Positions 39,862 to 50,169 of a stretch of DNA of 64,000 nucleotides are shown here, piece after piece (positions within the stretch are counted from its first letter, which is position 1; each line of letters begins with the position of its first letter). The position numbers and the translations under genes were made by a program. Below the pieces are notes generated by a model, which saw nothing but the letters and a program-made list of their open reading frames with translations, did not search any database and was not told the DNA's origin. Source of the DNA: Cysteiniphilum sp. JM-1 (lineage in GTDB: Bacteria; Pseudomonadota; Gammaproteobacteria; Francisellales; Francisellaceae); contig NZ_VXKS01000013.1 of NCBI RefSeq assembly GCF_008711525.1, forward strand, positions 1 through 64,000. The letters are read 5' to 3'.

Positions 39862-40230
39862 TAAAAAGTAATCAAAAAGCTCGCCCTGCAAGTTTTGTTG
39901 ACGCCAGTAAAATGGAATCTTTGCAAACTCGTACTCCGTAATCGAACATGCAAAAATCTGCTCCATTTTACTTGACGCAAAACTTGAATGGGCAAAGTGA
40001 GTATGCCATTGCAAATTTTAGCGCATTGAAGAGGATTACTGCGCAACATGTTTGAGCGTAGCGAGTTTGTGAAGCAGCGCAAAATGCGCGTTAAAAAATT
40101 TGTGAGGCTAGCGTTTTTGCTTACTTTTGGAGCAATGCCAAAAGTAAGTCACTTGAGCTGCTTGCAGCGGTGAAGTGATTTGAAAATATTAACCAGAAAT
40201 GAAAGGAGTGTGCGATTAGTGCAGCAAAGT
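39862..40230. repeat. repeat-rich gap with a 32-bp inverted repeat and a hairpin
   Basis: This 370-base gap holds no convincing gene. An imperfect inverted repeat of about 32 bases (39883-39915 and 39962-39993, AAGTTTTG ... AGTAAAATGGA arms) encloses a 46-base centre. A second hairpin (40120-40148: CTTACTTTTGG, 7-base loop, CCAAAAGTAAG) is a common dispersed stem. Stretches such as TTTGAGCGTAGCGAGTTTGT between them look like non-coding repeat families that spawn false ORFs. Confidence 0.65.
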
Positions 40231-41427
40231 TTAAGCAAATAACTGCCCATTTTTAATGGTTGCTTTGCGATAATTCAACGTTGCATCATAGATAATTTGA
40301 TTGTAATGCTCGCAATCCCATAAGACTAAATCAGCACATTTACCGATTTCAATACTCCCCTTTTGATCTTGGATGCCAAGTGCGTAAGCGGCATTGATCG
40401 TTGTTGCTTGAAAGGCTTGATAAGGCGTCATGCGAAATAGGGTACATGCCATATTCATCATCAATGGTAATGACAAAAAGGGTGATGAACCTGGGTTAGC
40501 GTCAGTGGCAATGGCAATTTTGACGTGATTATTTAAAAGCTCAGTCACCGGAGGCAGTTTGGTTTCACGTAAGAAATAATAAGCGCCAGGCAATAAAACG
40601 GCAACCGTGTTTGCCGCATGCATTTTAGCAATATCTTCAAGTGCAAGATACTCTAAATGATCAGCGGATAAGGCGTTAAACTCAGCAGCAAGCGCCGCAC
40701 CTTTTTGGTCAGATAACTGCTCGGCATGTAACTTTAGCTGAAATCCAAGTTCTTTGGCGTGAGTAAATAGGCGTTTTATTTGCGCGTGTGAAAAGCCAAT
40801 ATTTTCACAAAAACCATCAACAACGTGTGCCAGATTTTCTTTTTTAAGCACTGGTAGCATGTCAGTAATAATAAAATCAATATATTGATCCTTGCCATCA
40901 AACTCAGGTGGCAAAGCATGGGCACCTAAAAAGGTCGGGATAATATCTATACCTTTTGATGTATTAAGCTTTTGTGCAACTTTAAGCATCTTCATTTCAG
41001 TATCGATATCTAAGCCGTAACCTGACTTAATCTCACAAGTGGTTGTGCCATACTGCATCATTTGCTTAAGGCGTCTGTGAGCACTGTGATATAACGTATC
41101 TAAAGAGGCGTTACGTGTTGCTGTAACGGTTGAACGAATGCCGCCGCCTTTGTTGGCAATTTCCTCATAGGATGCACCATTTAAACGCATTTCAAACTCA
41201 TCCGCGCGATTGCCACCATAGACAAGATGCGTGTGGCAATCAATGAGTCCTGGAGTTAGCAGTTGACCATTGTGATCAATGATTTCACGTGCCTTAGGTA
41301 GTACTGAGCCTTTGACTAAGATATCAATGATCTTGCCTTGATTAATGACTAAAGTAGCATTATCCAAAATACGCTCGTCTTGATCAAAGGTCACAAGGCG
41401 CGCATTTTGGATGATCAAATCGTACAT
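40231..41427 (-). CDS. hutI: imidazolonepropionase
   Basis: The third step of histidine degradation, opening imidazolonepropionate to formiminoglutamate. An amidohydrolase with metal-binding TPGLIDCHTHLVYGGNRADEF, ESKSGYGL-type CEIKSGYGLDIDTE, ALPPEF, KLHAEQLSDQKG and IATDANPGSSPF. 398 residues. It is last in the hutG-U-H-I operon, 17 bases after hutH. AAAGGTGAG precedes ATG 41427. Confidence 0.94.
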   Translation of the reverse strand: MYDLIIQNARLVTFDQDERILDNATLVINQGKIIDILVKGSVLPKAREIIDHNGQLLTPGLIDCHTHLVYGGNRADEFEMRLNGASYEEIANKGGGIRSTVTATRNASLDTLYHSAHRRLKQMMQYGTTTCEIKSGYGLDIDTEMKMLKVAQKLNTSKGIDIIPTFLGAHALPPEFDGKDQYIDFIITDMLPVLKKENLAHVVDGFCENIGFSHAQIKRLFTHAKELGFQLKLHAEQLSDQKGAALAAEFNALSADHLEYLALEDIAKMHAANTVAVLLPGAYYFLRETKLPPVTELLNNHVKIAIATDANPGSSPFLSLPLMMNMACTLFRMTPYQAFQATTINAAYALGIQDQKGSIEIGKCADLVLWDCEHYNQIIYDATLNYRKATIKNGQLFA

Positions 41428-41444
41428 ATTCTCACCTTTAATAT

Positions 41445-43016
41445 TTAAAAAAGCTGTGTGTGAACATCGCTATAGAAAGCATGTTGCTTGATGACATCTG
41501 TGGCATTTTCGATATCACGTGCAAAATAGCGATCCTCATCGTAATAAGGGACTTTGGCGCGAATCTGGCGATATTTGCTGTCTAATAGACTCGATGTTTT
41601 AAGTGGCGCTCTTAGTGACACCCCTTGACAAGCAGCAAGTACTTCAATACTTAAGATAGATAATACATTCTGAGCAATCGTATTTAATTTGCGTGCGGCA
41701 AAAGTTGCCATACTAACATGATCTTCTTGATTGGCAGAAGTTGGCAGGCTATCAACAGATGCCGGATGGGCTAGTGTTTTATTCTCACTGGCTAGTGATG
41801 ATGCAGTGACATGCGCCAACATAAAGCCTGAATTAAGTCCGGCATTTTCAATTAAAAAGGCAGGTAAGCCGCTTAAATGCTTATCGATCAAAAGGGCAAT
41901 GCGACGCTCAGAGATCGCACCGATCTCAGCACAAACAATACTCAGCATATCGGCACTCATGGCGACCATTTCAGCGTGGAAGTTACCACCTGAGATAATT
42001 TCTTTGGTTTCGGGCAGAATCAATGGATTATCAGATACGCCATTAGCTTCATTTAATAAATTGCGTTTAGCATCATTGATCACTTGCCATGCCGCACCCA
42101 TCACCTGTGGTTGGCAGCGTAGGGAGTAAGGGTCTTGCACTTTGCCACAGTGATCATGTGAGTGCATAATCTCACTATTTTCCAATAAATTGCGCATGAC
42201 TTTTGAGAAAATAATTTGCCCTTCAACGCGCTTGATCTGGGAGATAACAGGGTCAAAAGGTTTCATGCTACCAAAGGTTGCCTCAATACTCAAAGCGCCA
42301 GCAATAGTAGCAATACTGAAATTACGCTCAACTTTAATCAGACCCATCAAAGCAATCGCTGTTGATGCTTGCGTGCCATTAAGTAAAGCCAAGCCTTCTT
42401 TTTCCTGAAGTTCAATCGTATTTAATCCCGCTTGTTTTAAGGCATCTTGTGCACTGATACGTTGCCCTTGATAATTAACATCTCCTTCACCAATAAGTGG
42501 CATACTCATATGTGCTAAAGGAGCTAAATCACCAGATGCTCCAACTGAGCCTTGCTCAGGGATCACCGGATAAATGCCATGATTATAAAAGGCGATTAAC
42601 GCATCTAAGGTTTGTTGTGTGACACCTGAGTAGCCTTGTGCAAGACTGTTGATTTTAAGGAGCATGATGAGCTTAACCGTATCATTATCCAGTGGTTTGC
42701 CAACGCCAGTAGCGTGAGATAAGACGATACGGCGTTGTAGCTCTTTAAGATCAGTTGTTGGAATTTTTTTATTGGCTAATAAACCAAAACCAGTATTAAT
42801 GCCATAGACTGTTTTGCCAGCACTTAACACTTCTTCAACAATGTTGCGAGATGTTGCTACTTTAGCATAAGCACGATCATCTAAATGAATAGGGCAGGCG
42901 CTCGTAATTAGTAACTCAATATCCTGAAGGCTAAGCTCACCAGGAATTAAGCAAAAGCTTTGTGAGTTTAATGTTTTGTTATTCGTTGTATTTGTGTGGT
43001 TCATCACTTCACTCAT
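41445..43016 (-). CDS. hutH: histidine ammonia-lyase
   Basis: Histidine to urocanate plus ammonia, the entry step of the pathway. The Ala-Ser-Gly that forms the MIO cofactor is in [34 protein letters not shown] and [20 protein letters not shown] are typical. ATG 43016 overlaps the hutU stop as ATGA, which favours this start over one 10 codons upstream. It has an N-terminal Asn/Thr-rich tail of about 20 residues, giving 523 in total. Confidence 0.94.
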   Translation of the reverse strand: MSEVMNHTNTTNNKTLNSQSFCLIPGELSLQDIELLITSACPIHLDDRAYAKVATSRNIVEEVLSAGKTVYGINTGFGLLANKKIPTTDLKELQRRIVLSHATGVGKPLDNDTVKLIMLLKINSLAQGYSGVTQQTLDALIAFYNHGIYPVIPEQGSVGASGDLAPLAHMSMPLIGEGDVNYQGQRISAQDALKQAGLNTIELQEKEGLALLNGTQASTAIALMGLIKVERNFSIATIAGALSIEATFGSMKPFDPVISQIKRVEGQIIFSKVMRNLLENSEIMHSHDHCGKVQDPYSLRCQPQVMGAAWQVINDAKRNLLNEANGVSDNPLILPETKEIISGGNFHAEMVAMSADMLSIVCAEIGAISERRIALLIDKHLSGLPAFLIENAGLNSGFMLAHVTASSLASENKTLAHPASVDSLPTSANQEDHVSMATFAARKLNTIAQNVLSILSIEVLAACQGVSLRAPLKTSSLLDSKYRQIRAKVPYYDEDRYFARDIENATDVIKQHAFYSDVHTQLF

Positions 43017-44713
43017 ATTAATGCCTCTTTCTTGGTTGAGGTGCAATGACCATCTTTTGAATTGGCGTTAACCATGGGTAAGTTTAGCCCTTTTTCTTTA
43101 GCACAATTAATGGCGATATCATAACCGGCATCGGCATGACGCATGACACCCGTGCCTGGATCATTGGTTAAGACGCGCTGTAAGCGTTTCGCTGCAGCTT
43201 CAGTGCCATCGGCAACAATAACAACACCCGAGTGTTGCGAGAAGCCCATGCCGACACCTCCACCGTGATGTAAACTCACCCAAGTAGCTCCTCCTGCGGT
43301 ATTAAGAAGGGCATTTAATAACGGCCAATCAGAGACAGCATCAGAGCCGTCTTTCATGCTTTCTGTTTCGCGATTAGGACTTGCAACAGAGCCTGAATCT
43401 AAGTGATCACGACCAATGACGATAGGACCTTTAAGCTCACCATTTTTGACCATTTCATTAAATGCTAAGCCAAGGCGAGCACGATTGCCTAGACCAACCC
43501 AGCAAATACGTGCCGGAAGACCCTGGAAAGCGATACGCTCTTTTGCCATATCAAGCCAGTTATGCAGGTGCTTATCATTTGGCATAAGCTCTTTGACTTT
43601 TTGATCGGTTTTATAAATATCTTCAGGATCACCTGATAAAGCAACCCATCTAAACGGTCCAATGCCTTGGCAAAAGAGTGGACGGATAAATGCCGGCACA
43701 AAACCTGGGAAATCAAACGCATTTTGTAAGCCTTCATCAAAGGCGACTTGGCGAATGTTATTACCATAGTCAAAAGTTGGAATGCCTTGCTTGGCAAACT
43801 CAAGCATTGCCTCTACATGCGCTTTCATTGACTTTTTGGCTTCAGCAACGACAAGATCAGGATTACTTTGACGCTCTTTTTTAGCCTTTTCTAAACTCCA
43901 ACCAATTGGCAAATAGCCATTTAATGGATCATGAGCGCTGGTTTGATCGGTAACTGCATCAGGCTTAATCCCGCGCTTGACCATTTCCGGTAAAATCTCA
44001 GCAGCATTTCCTAAAAGTCCGACAGAAATCGCACGCTTTTCAGCGCAAGCTTTATTGATAATAGCCATTGCTTCATCAAGGGTTTTGGCTTTATAGTCGA
44101 CGTATTTTGTACGCAATCTAAAATCAATGCGACTTTCATCACACTCAATGGCTAACACACAAGCACCAGCTAAAACACCCGCAAGTGTTTGCGCACCGCC
44201 CATGCCACCAAGACCCGCTGTGAGAATCCACTTGCCCGATAAATCACCGTTATAATACTGGCGTCCCATTTCAACAAAAGTTTCATAGGTGCCTTGAACA
44301 ATGCCTTGTGAACCGATATAAATCCAAGAACCTGCGGTCATTTGCCCGTACATCATCAAGCCTTTTTTATCAAGCTCATTGAAGTGCTGCCAATCTGCCC
44401 AGTGTGGCACAAGATTCGAGTTGGCAATCAGTACACGTGGTGCATCGGCATGCGTTTTGAAAACACCGACAGGCTTTCCTGATTGAACAAGTAGTGTTTC
44501 ATCATCTTCAAGCTTCTCTAGGCATTCAACGATTTTATCAAAACATTCCCAATTGCGTGCCGCTTTACCGATACCGCCATAAACAACAAGATCTTGTGGA
44601 TGCTCGGCAATATCAGGATCCAAGTTGTTCATCAACATACGAAGAGGCGCTTCAGTCAGCCATGATTTAGCGCTAAGTTTGGTTCCTGTTGCGGCTTTGA
44701 TGGTGCGTGACAT
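43013..44713 (-). CDS. hutU: urocanate hydratase
   Basis: Urocanate to imidazolone-propionate, using NAD as electrophile. [28 protein letters not shown]-type glycine-rich NAD segment, [22 protein letters not shown] with the active-site Cys, and [16 protein letters not shown] are clear. 566 residues, near the Bacillus and Pseudomonas length. AGGAGG precedes ATG 44713. Translationally coupled to hutH through ATGA. Confidence 0.94.
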   Translation of the reverse strand: MSRTIKAATGTKLSAKSWLTEAPLRMLMNNLDPDIAEHPQDLVVYGGIGKAARNWECFDKIVECLEKLEDDETLLVQSGKPVGVFKTHADAPRVLIANSNLVPHWADWQHFNELDKKGLMMYGQMTAGSWIYIGSQGIVQGTYETFVEMGRQYYNGDLSGKWILTAGLGGMGGAQTLAGVLAGACVLAIECDESRIDFRLRTKYVDYKAKTLDEAMAIINKACAEKRAISVGLLGNAAEILPEMVKRGIKPDAVTDQTSAHDPLNGYLPIGWSLEKAKKERQSNPDLVVAEAKKSMKAHVEAMLEFAKQGIPTFDYGNNIRQVAFDEGLQNAFDFPGFVPAFIRPLFCQGIGPFRWVALSGDPEDIYKTDQKVKELMPNDKHLHNWLDMAKERIAFQGLPARICWVGLGNRARLGLAFNEMVKNGELKGPIVIGRDHLDSGSVASPNRETESMKDGSDAVSDWPLLNALLNTAGGATWVSLHHGGGVGMGFSQHSGVVIVADGTEAAAKRLQRVLTNDPGTGVMRHADAGYDIAINCAKEKGLNLPMVNANSKDGHCTSTKKEALI

Positions 44714-44742
44714 AGTATAAATTCCTCCTATAAGGGTTAAGT

Positions 44743-45696
44743 TTAAGCTTGTAGAAAATTCGCAAGAAGTGCTGCTGCAAGCTTAGCGGTTCTGTTATCG
44801 ATATCTTTTTTTGGATTAAGCTCAACGATATCTAAAGCAATAACTTGTTTAGATTGCTTGAGCTTACGCAAAGCGTTTATGACAAAAGGGCTATCAATAC
44901 CTAATGCTTGTGGTGCGCTAACCCCTGGGGCAAGCGCTGCTTGAAAAACATCAAGACATAGCGTGATATAGATTTGCTTATTTTGTGCTGTAATTTTGTC
45001 AATAAATGACAAATCTTGTGGGTTGTTGTTGATGTGCTCAGCAAGCAAATATTGTGTATTGGTCGCATGAGCATAATCAAATAGACGGTTGGTGTTAGCA
45101 AATGGCTGCACACCAAAGCAATAATAATTAAAGTCTAGTTGCTGATCCTTTAAGTAATGTGATGCTTGATAGAAAGGGGTGCCTGAGCTGCCAAGGTTAC
45201 CTGTTAAAGTTTCTCGCAAATCAAAGTGTGCATCAAAGTTGACAATCGTGGGATTAAGCTTTTCTTTATAAAGACCTTGTAAGTGCCCCCAAGCCGTTTC
45301 ATGCCCCCCGCCAATGACAATCGGTATGGCATTGAGTTGTATGACTTTAGCGACATATTCTGCTAATAACTGCTGTGCTGACTCAAGATCGTCGCTATCG
45401 CAATAGACATTACCCGCATCATAAAGCATGATGTTACTGTCTAGATGCGCTGCTAAGTTAAAAAACGCAAGTCTGAAGTATTCAGGACCTTCTTTGGCAC
45501 CAATAACACCTTGATTGCGCTTAACACCTTCATCACAGCAAAAGCCAATTAAGATAAAGTGTTGTTTATCATTTTCTAATGTGCTGATCGTTTGATTAAG
45601 ATCAATGCTTTTAATCAGTTGATGGAAATACTCATTGTTAACATCAGTCATTCGAGAAGCGTAGTTTGATGCGCTATTAGCAGGCAGGTATTTCAT
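44743..45696 (-). CDS. hutG: formimidoylglutamase (HutG)
   Basis: Final step: formiminoglutamate to glutamate plus formamide; an arginase-fold, Mn-dependent enzyme. Metal ligands appear in [20 protein letters not shown] and the late [18 protein letters not shown] and DIVELNP segments. Arginase and agmatinase share the fold, but the operon fixes the role. ATG 45696 ([11 protein letters not shown]) gives about 317 residues, the usual length; an upstream start at 45774 adds 26 residues and lacks a ribosome site. First gene of the hut operon; no regulator or permease is adjacent. Confidence 0.92.
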   Translation of the reverse strand: MKYLPANSASNYASRMTDVNNEYFHQLIKSIDLNQTISTLENDKQHFILIGFCCDEGVKRNQGVIGAKEGPEYFRLAFFNLAAHLDSNIMLYDAGNVYCDSDDLESAQQLLAEYVAKVIQLNAIPIVIGGGHETAWGHLQGLYKEKLNPTIVNFDAHFDLRETLTGNLGSSGTPFYQASHYLKDQQLDFNYYCFGVQPFANTNRLFDYAHATNTQYLLAEHINNNPQDLSFIDKITAQNKQIYITLCLDVFQAALAPGVSAPQALGIDSPFVINALRKLKQSKQVIALDIVELNPKKDIDNRTAKLAAALLANFLQA

Positions 45697-45963
45697 AAGA
45701 TTAAAAGTATACTTAATTACGGAATGTGTAATATCTTTACCAATAAAGTGCTTGATCGCAACCCCGATCTGCAAAATTATTTAAAATACTGCTATTGTGC
45801 TTAGTGCAATGCTAGAGTAACAGCTATTTAGGTGAAAAAGTAAAGCAAAACTTCAACGAATTATCGATTGTTTTCATCGGCGTGCTCAGGCAAAATAAGA
45901 CGACTTTTGATGCGCGATTTATCGCAAATTTTTTATTAACCGTTTAGAGTAAAAAGAGTAAAA

Positions 45964-46656
45964 ATGGCAGTTAAAATAGAGAAAAAAATCACAGGCTTTA
46001 ATATTGTCAAACCTGATGATGGGGCAAACAATGTTGCAGTTAAACCAACAAAAAAAGAAAAATCACATCAGCAAATGAGTGAAAATATCAAGCGACCAGA
46101 ATCATTGCTTGGTGAAACGTATAAGATTAAGCCACCCCAGGCAGAGCATGCACTGTATGTGACGATTAATGATATCGTTTTAAATGAAGGCACTGAGCAT
46201 GAGATGCGTCGCCCATTTGAGATCTTTTTAAGCTCTAAAAATATGGAGCATTTTCAATGGACGATTGCTTTGACCTTGATTATCTCAGCGGTTTTTCGCA
46301 AAGGGGGTGATATTACCTTTTTAGTTGAAGAGCTACGATCTGTTTTTGATCCTAATGGCGGTTATTTAAAGCGTGGCGGGAAGTATATTCCTTCATTAGT
46401 TTCTGAGATTGGTGATGTTATTGAAAAGCATTTAAAGAAAATCGGCATGTTACCAGATGATGAGTTAGATGAAGAGCAAAAGCAATATATTGCCGCTAAG
46501 CGTCAAGAGCTGGATCAACGTCAACAGCCAAGTAATGATGCGAGCAATAACTTTCCACCTGAGTCACAACTGTGTAGCAAATGCAGCACCAAAGCGATGG
46601 TGCGCATGGATAATTGCTTAACGTGCTTAAATTGCGGTTACTCTAAGTGCGGATAA
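45964..46656 (+). CDS. nrdJ: NrdJb-type subunit, B12-dependent ribonucleotide reductase C-terminal part
   Basis: A 230-residue protein equivalent to the C-terminal part of class II (adenosylcobalamin) ribonucleotide reductase, in some bacteria split off as NrdJb. HALYVTINDIVLNEGTEHE and GGDITFLVEELRSVFDPNGG belong to the TSCPD region. The tail LCSKCSTKAMV ... NCLTCLNCGYSKCG is the Cys-rich redox/zinc end of NrdJ. The catalytic partner NrdJa is not in the window. The N-terminal Lys-rich 50 residues are likely disordered. It precedes a membrane protein by 7 bases. Confidence 0.75.
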   Translation: MAVKIEKKITGFNIVKPDDGANNVAVKPTKKEKSHQQMSENIKRPESLLGETYKIKPPQAEHALYVTINDIVLNEGTEHEMRRPFEIFLSSKNMEHFQWTIALTLIISAVFRKGGDITFLVEELRSVFDPNGGYLKRGGKYIPSLVSEIGDVIEKHLKKIGMLPDDELDEEQKQYIAAKRQELDQRQQPSNDASNNFPPESQLCSKCSTKAMVRMDNCLTCLNCGYSKCG

Positions 46657-46663
46657 ATCAATC

Positions 46664-47155
46664 ATGATTTATGCCTTTTTCTATCTTGCTTTTTGCATTT
46701 ATCTTGGTTTTTTTCTTAAGAGTAAATGGGCGGCATTGCTGCTTGCAATTTCTGTGATAAGTTGGTTTGTTGTGCGTTTGCCTGAGATTAATGCTGATCT
46801 TAGTTGGCGTTTTGCTTTAACGATCATCGCTTATATCACTGAATTTGTGGTGTTAATGTATTTTTTCCCTAAAAAAATCATTCAACTAACGCGTCCGAAT
46901 GTACAGAAAAATCTCATTGTGGCAGTGGTTTTATTGGTAGTCTTTAGTATGGTTGTGTTATTTAGCAGCCTTGCGATTCCCTATATGCAACAAGTATTAA
47001 TGCAGCAGGCAAATGCTGATATTAATCACATATTGTCACAAATTAGTTGGCTTTATCGTTTCGGTAGCTTTGCCGGTTGGCTAAGCTTTTTTAGTTATCT
47101 TTATCTTTGGATTGGCTTAAGCCGGTTTATTGTTAAGCGTCCCTTCGGCGTTTAA
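46664..47155 (+). CDS. small integral membrane protein, unknown
   Basis: 163 residues with four to five helices: AFFYLAFCIYLGFFL, WAALLLAISVISWFVV, FALTIIAYITEFVVLMYF, LIVAVVLLVVFSMVVLFSSL and a C-terminal AGWLSFFSYLYLWIGL. No family is recognised. It starts 7 bases after the NrdJb-like gene and is likely cotranscribed. It ends right at a dispersed repeat. Confidence 0.6.
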   Translation: MIYAFFYLAFCIYLGFFLKSKWAALLLAISVISWFVVRLPEINADLSWRFALTIIAYITEFVVLMYFFPKKIIQLTRPNVQKNLIVAVVLLVVFSMVVLFSSLAIPYMQQVLMQQANADINHILSQISWLYRFGSFAGWLSFFSYLYLWIGLSRFIVKRPFGV

Positions 47156-47335
47156 TAGGCGTATGCAATACGCCCCTACAACTTTTCCACTTCTTTATAT
47201 TTGATATTCCCTTCGACTTAGCTCAGGGAGCGGTGGATAATCTGGGTAGCTATAAACGTTGGCTGAGCGTCAGTCGAAGCCAATAGTCATCTTTACTTTT
47301 TTTAGATTCCCTTCGACTGGCCTCAGGGAGCGGCG
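47154..47335. repeat. dispersed repeat cluster (GGCGTATGCAATACGCC and TTCGACT types)
   Basis: GGCGTATGCAATACGCCCCT at 47158-47177 is the reverse complement of the palindrome in the fumC-upstream tandem repeats. It is followed by TTCGACT(N)GCTCAGGGAGCGG at 47212-47233 and 47311-47334, and an opposite-facing GGCTGAGCGTCAGTCGAAGC at 47261-47280. The cluster fills the gap between convergent genes. Confidence 0.7.
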
Positions 47336-47339
47336 ATAT

Positions 47340-48062
47340 TTAATTGGAAGACGCAGCGATTAATTCCAAAGGAATATTGATATTAATACTATGAGGCAAT
47401 AAAAGTTTATGCGTATAATTTTGTGATTGTAAAAAGTGAGTCAAAAGCGCCTGTAGCACTTGAGATGGCAACGGTGAGAAGTTTATTTTTTCTAATGTAC
47501 CTTTCCTGTTAATTGTCAGCGTAATCATGGTACTGAAGGATTGATCAGGTGCTGATTGTTTGGCAAGATAGTTACTTAAAGCGCTTTGCAATTCTGACAT
47601 GATATTATTTATTTCTTCGGCACTACTAAAGGCAGAGGTGGCTAAAGTTGTATTTAATCTGATAGTATGATGATCTTTATTAATCGGTTGAGGCGATGAT
47701 TTATTTGCTTCAATTTTCTTGTTTTCGTGATGTAGTGGTTGTATTTGTTTTGGTGGATTATTGTCAATTTTAAGTTTTGCGTTTTGTGTTGTCAGCGGCG
47801 TATAAGCTATTGTTGGTGATGGTTTTGAAATGTTCATCTGAGGACTTGTAGACGTAAGGCTTGTTGCACTATTTGGAATCTTAGTACTTACTTTGCTTTG
47901 GCTAAGGTAAACAATATGTGCAGGCATACTTTCTTTGGTTAGGGCAATATCAATATGTTTATTTGACGTGTTACTCATATATTTGGCAACGATACATAAA
48001 AGAGCAATAACTAAGATAACACTTATGTGCAAAATCAGAGAAAGCAGGGTTGCACGTTTCAT
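47340..48062 (-). CDS. tonB: TonB-like energy transducer
   Basis: A bitopic protein: N-terminal anchor (LLSLILHISVILVIALLCIV, about 6-25), a Ser/Pro/Lys-rich periplasmic linker of about 120 residues, and a C-terminal domain (STMITLTINRKGTLEKI) reminiscent of TonB/TolA. It is 9 bases downstream of the B12 receptor gene and reads the same way, so it is probably transcribed from the riboswitch promoter and dedicated to that receptor. exbB and exbD are not visible. Confidence 0.75.
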   Translation of the reverse strand: MKRATLLSLILHISVILVIALLCIVAKYMSNTSNKHIDIALTKESMPAHIVYLSQSKVSTKIPNSATSLTSTSPQMNISKPSPTIAYTPLTTQNAKLKIDNNPPKQIQPLHHENKKIEANKSSPQPINKDHHTIRLNTTLATSAFSSAEEINNIMSELQSALSNYLAKQSAPDQSFSTMITLTINRKGTLEKINFSPLPSQVLQALLTHFLQSQNYTHKLLLPHSININIPLELIAASSN

Positions 48063-48071
48063 AACACGCTA

Positions 48072-50129
48072 TTAAAACTGATATTGAATATTAAGCATTG
48101 CAACAATGCTATCAGCTGGGTAGTAACTTAGGTCTTTTAAATTATAGGTTGAAACATAACTGTAATAGAACTTATTAAACAGGTTATAAATATTGAAATT
48201 AAACTGCCAATGATCTAGCTGATACTTGGCACCCAGATTAGTAAGGAAGTAACCGCTTTGTTTGGCAAGGGTATTGGTATAATCGCCATAGGCGTAGCTT
48301 GCACTATAATATTGCTCCTGCAGCCAGAAAGAGAGTTTGTCATTAAATTGCCAATGGCTATGGATCTCCGCAGTAAAAGGAGGCTGTCCGGGGACTTGGT
48401 TGTTTGATATTGGCACATCTATAGGATTTTTATTTTCATCCAAAGTTTTAAAAGTTCCAGATCTGAAGGTGTTTAAGTTAAAGGCAAAACTGCCGCCAAG
48501 ACTTAAACTCGGCAGCCATGCGTAATCAAGCGCGAATAAATTACCAATGGTTTGTGTTGGCGGTAAGTTAATGTTCGCACCAAATGGCGTATAAGGGCTT
48601 GTAAAGTTAGGATTGTAATCAATTTGATTATTAATCAGCATCCAGTAACTACTATTTTTAAGTGTTAACCTATCGTTTTTATAGGTGTTATCAAGCTGAT
48701 AAATCCATGCCGTTTGTGGATTTAAGCCAAAGCTTGTCGTTGTTCCGGGTGTTAAATTAGATTGATCAATAAAGGGCAGCTGATAGGCATATGAAACTGA
48801 AGCACGCGTATTAAAAGCTTTACTCCAATTGTATTGCAGATAAATATCACCCGCACCGATATTAATTACTTGTGAGCCTGAGCTATTTCTCGAGATAAAA
48901 TCACCCGTAGTATAGCTATGCTCAAAACGCCCGCCAATACCGCTTTGCCAGTTTTTAGCTAAGGTAAAGTCACTTTGGTTAAATAGTGCAATGTTGGTTT
49001 GTGTCGCATTATTTGTGGTAGCGCTTTGTCTGAAGGTTTGATAATTAAACTCAGTACCAAACGTGTTTTTTACAAAATCATTGTCAAATACAATGCTTGG
49101 ACGTAAATAAAATAAACTACTACCTTGTTTAGAGGAGTAGTTTGAGTCGGCAAAAATGGCATTAGCCCATTGCTGTTGATATTGCGATTTAAGGTTAAAT
49201 TGCCACTGTTTATCAAGTGTTTGTTCAAAATTAAGCTGTGTATTAACGGTGTGATTAATATATTTTTCTTTTCCATTACTTGTTGCTTGCCATGGATTAT
49301 CATCGCTTTGCTGTTGATTTAGCGCGCCGGGGAAATGTAAATATTGATAACTGTCACTGAAGTTCAGTGACAACTTTTGGGTATTGGTTTGGTGCATTAA
49401 AGCAATATAGGCATTATTGCTATTGTTACGTGAATAATCGCGATAGCCATCAATGCTTTGACTATTATTAGCAAGTTGTAAACTCCACGTTTTTTCATTA
49501 TCTAATAGCTGATTAATAAAGACATTAACGCCAGCACCAAATGGATAGCCACCAGATAAACCAATCATATATTTATCTTGAGCTATAAATTTCTGTTCAA
49601 TATTAATCGTGCCGCCCAAGCCCATGCCGCCATAGAGCACGCTACTGGCTGTGGGATCAATAGCGATACTTTCAATGCTATCTTGTGGGATTAAGGAAAT
49701 ATTCTGCGCTTGCGAGTTAAATTGATTCAGTGGAATACCATTTAATAAAACGCTTGCACGTTGCCCCTTTAAATAAAAACTGGGGTTTGCTGCACTACTA
49801 TTATTGCTGTTAACCCAAGCATTTTGCTCAATGGTGCGGTCAATACTTTGATTGGCATAATTAGGCATTAAGGATACGCTAATCGGTGCGCTAGAGGTAT
49901 TGCTATTATTTCGTGTTTTGTTTTCATCATTATTTAAATGATTCGCATAATTTATAACAATCGTTGGCAAGGTGTATTCAGTTGCTGACGAATGTTTATC
50001 ATCGCTAGCGGCTTTGACACTTTTGACATTATTATCACTGTCGTTATTCTGTTGATCAGCAAAGCTTATTTGTCCAACAATAGACAATAGCATGATGGCA
50101 CTTAAGGTGCGAAAACGGTATGGTTGCAT
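48072..50129 (-). CDS. btuB: TonB-dependent cobalamin receptor (BtuB-like)
   Basis: An outer-membrane gated porin for vitamin B12. A signal peptide (MLLSIVGQISFA, cleaved near 24), a low-complexity linker, a TonB-box-like TLPTIVINYA (near 53-62), a plug with AANPSFYLKGQRASVLLNGIPLN and YGGMGLGGTINIEQKF, then a beta-barrel ending in aromatic MLNIQYQF. 685 residues; E. coli BtuB is 614. B12 as ligand is inferred from the cobalamin riboswitch directly upstream. GAGGG precedes ATG 50129. Confidence 0.88.
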   Translation of the reverse strand: MQPYRFRTLSAIMLLSIVGQISFADQQNNDSDNNVKSVKAASDDKHSSATEYTLPTIVINYANHLNNDENKTRNNSNTSSAPISVSLMPNYANQSIDRTIEQNAWVNSNNSSAANPSFYLKGQRASVLLNGIPLNQFNSQAQNISLIPQDSIESIAIDPTASSVLYGGMGLGGTINIEQKFIAQDKYMIGLSGGYPFGAGVNVFINQLLDNEKTWSLQLANNSQSIDGYRDYSRNNSNNAYIALMHQTNTQKLSLNFSDSYQYLHFPGALNQQQSDDNPWQATSNGKEKYINHTVNTQLNFEQTLDKQWQFNLKSQYQQQWANAIFADSNYSSKQGSSLFYLRPSIVFDNDFVKNTFGTEFNYQTFRQSATTNNATQTNIALFNQSDFTLAKNWQSGIGGRFEHSYTTGDFISRNSSGSQVINIGAGDIYLQYNWSKAFNTRASVSYAYQLPFIDQSNLTPGTTTSFGLNPQTAWIYQLDNTYKNDRLTLKNSSYWMLINNQIDYNPNFTSPYTPFGANINLPPTQTIGNLFALDYAWLPSLSLGGSFAFNLNTFRSGTFKTLDENKNPIDVPISNNQVPGQPPFTAEIHSHWQFNDKLSFWLQEQYYSASYAYGDYTNTLAKQSGYFLTNLGAKYQLDHWQFNFNIYNLFNKFYYSYVSTYNLKDLSYYPADSIVAMLNIQYQF

Positions 50130-50169
50130 GGAGCCCTCTTTGTTGTTTATATCCCCGTAAACGTTCTGT

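Noticed and set aside
39805-40082. two overlapping minus-strand frames after mpl
   Set aside because: They follow the inverted-repeat element and the mpl end; the translations look like repeat-derived nonsense.
45697-45963. possible gene or RNA between hutG and the NrdJb-like gene
   Set aside because: No frame with start and ribosome site, no stable stem and no recognisable RNA family; an ordinary divergent intergenic region.
48215-49303. short frames in other phases within btuB
   Set aside because: All are shadows of the receptor frame, which is continuous and has family motifs throughout.
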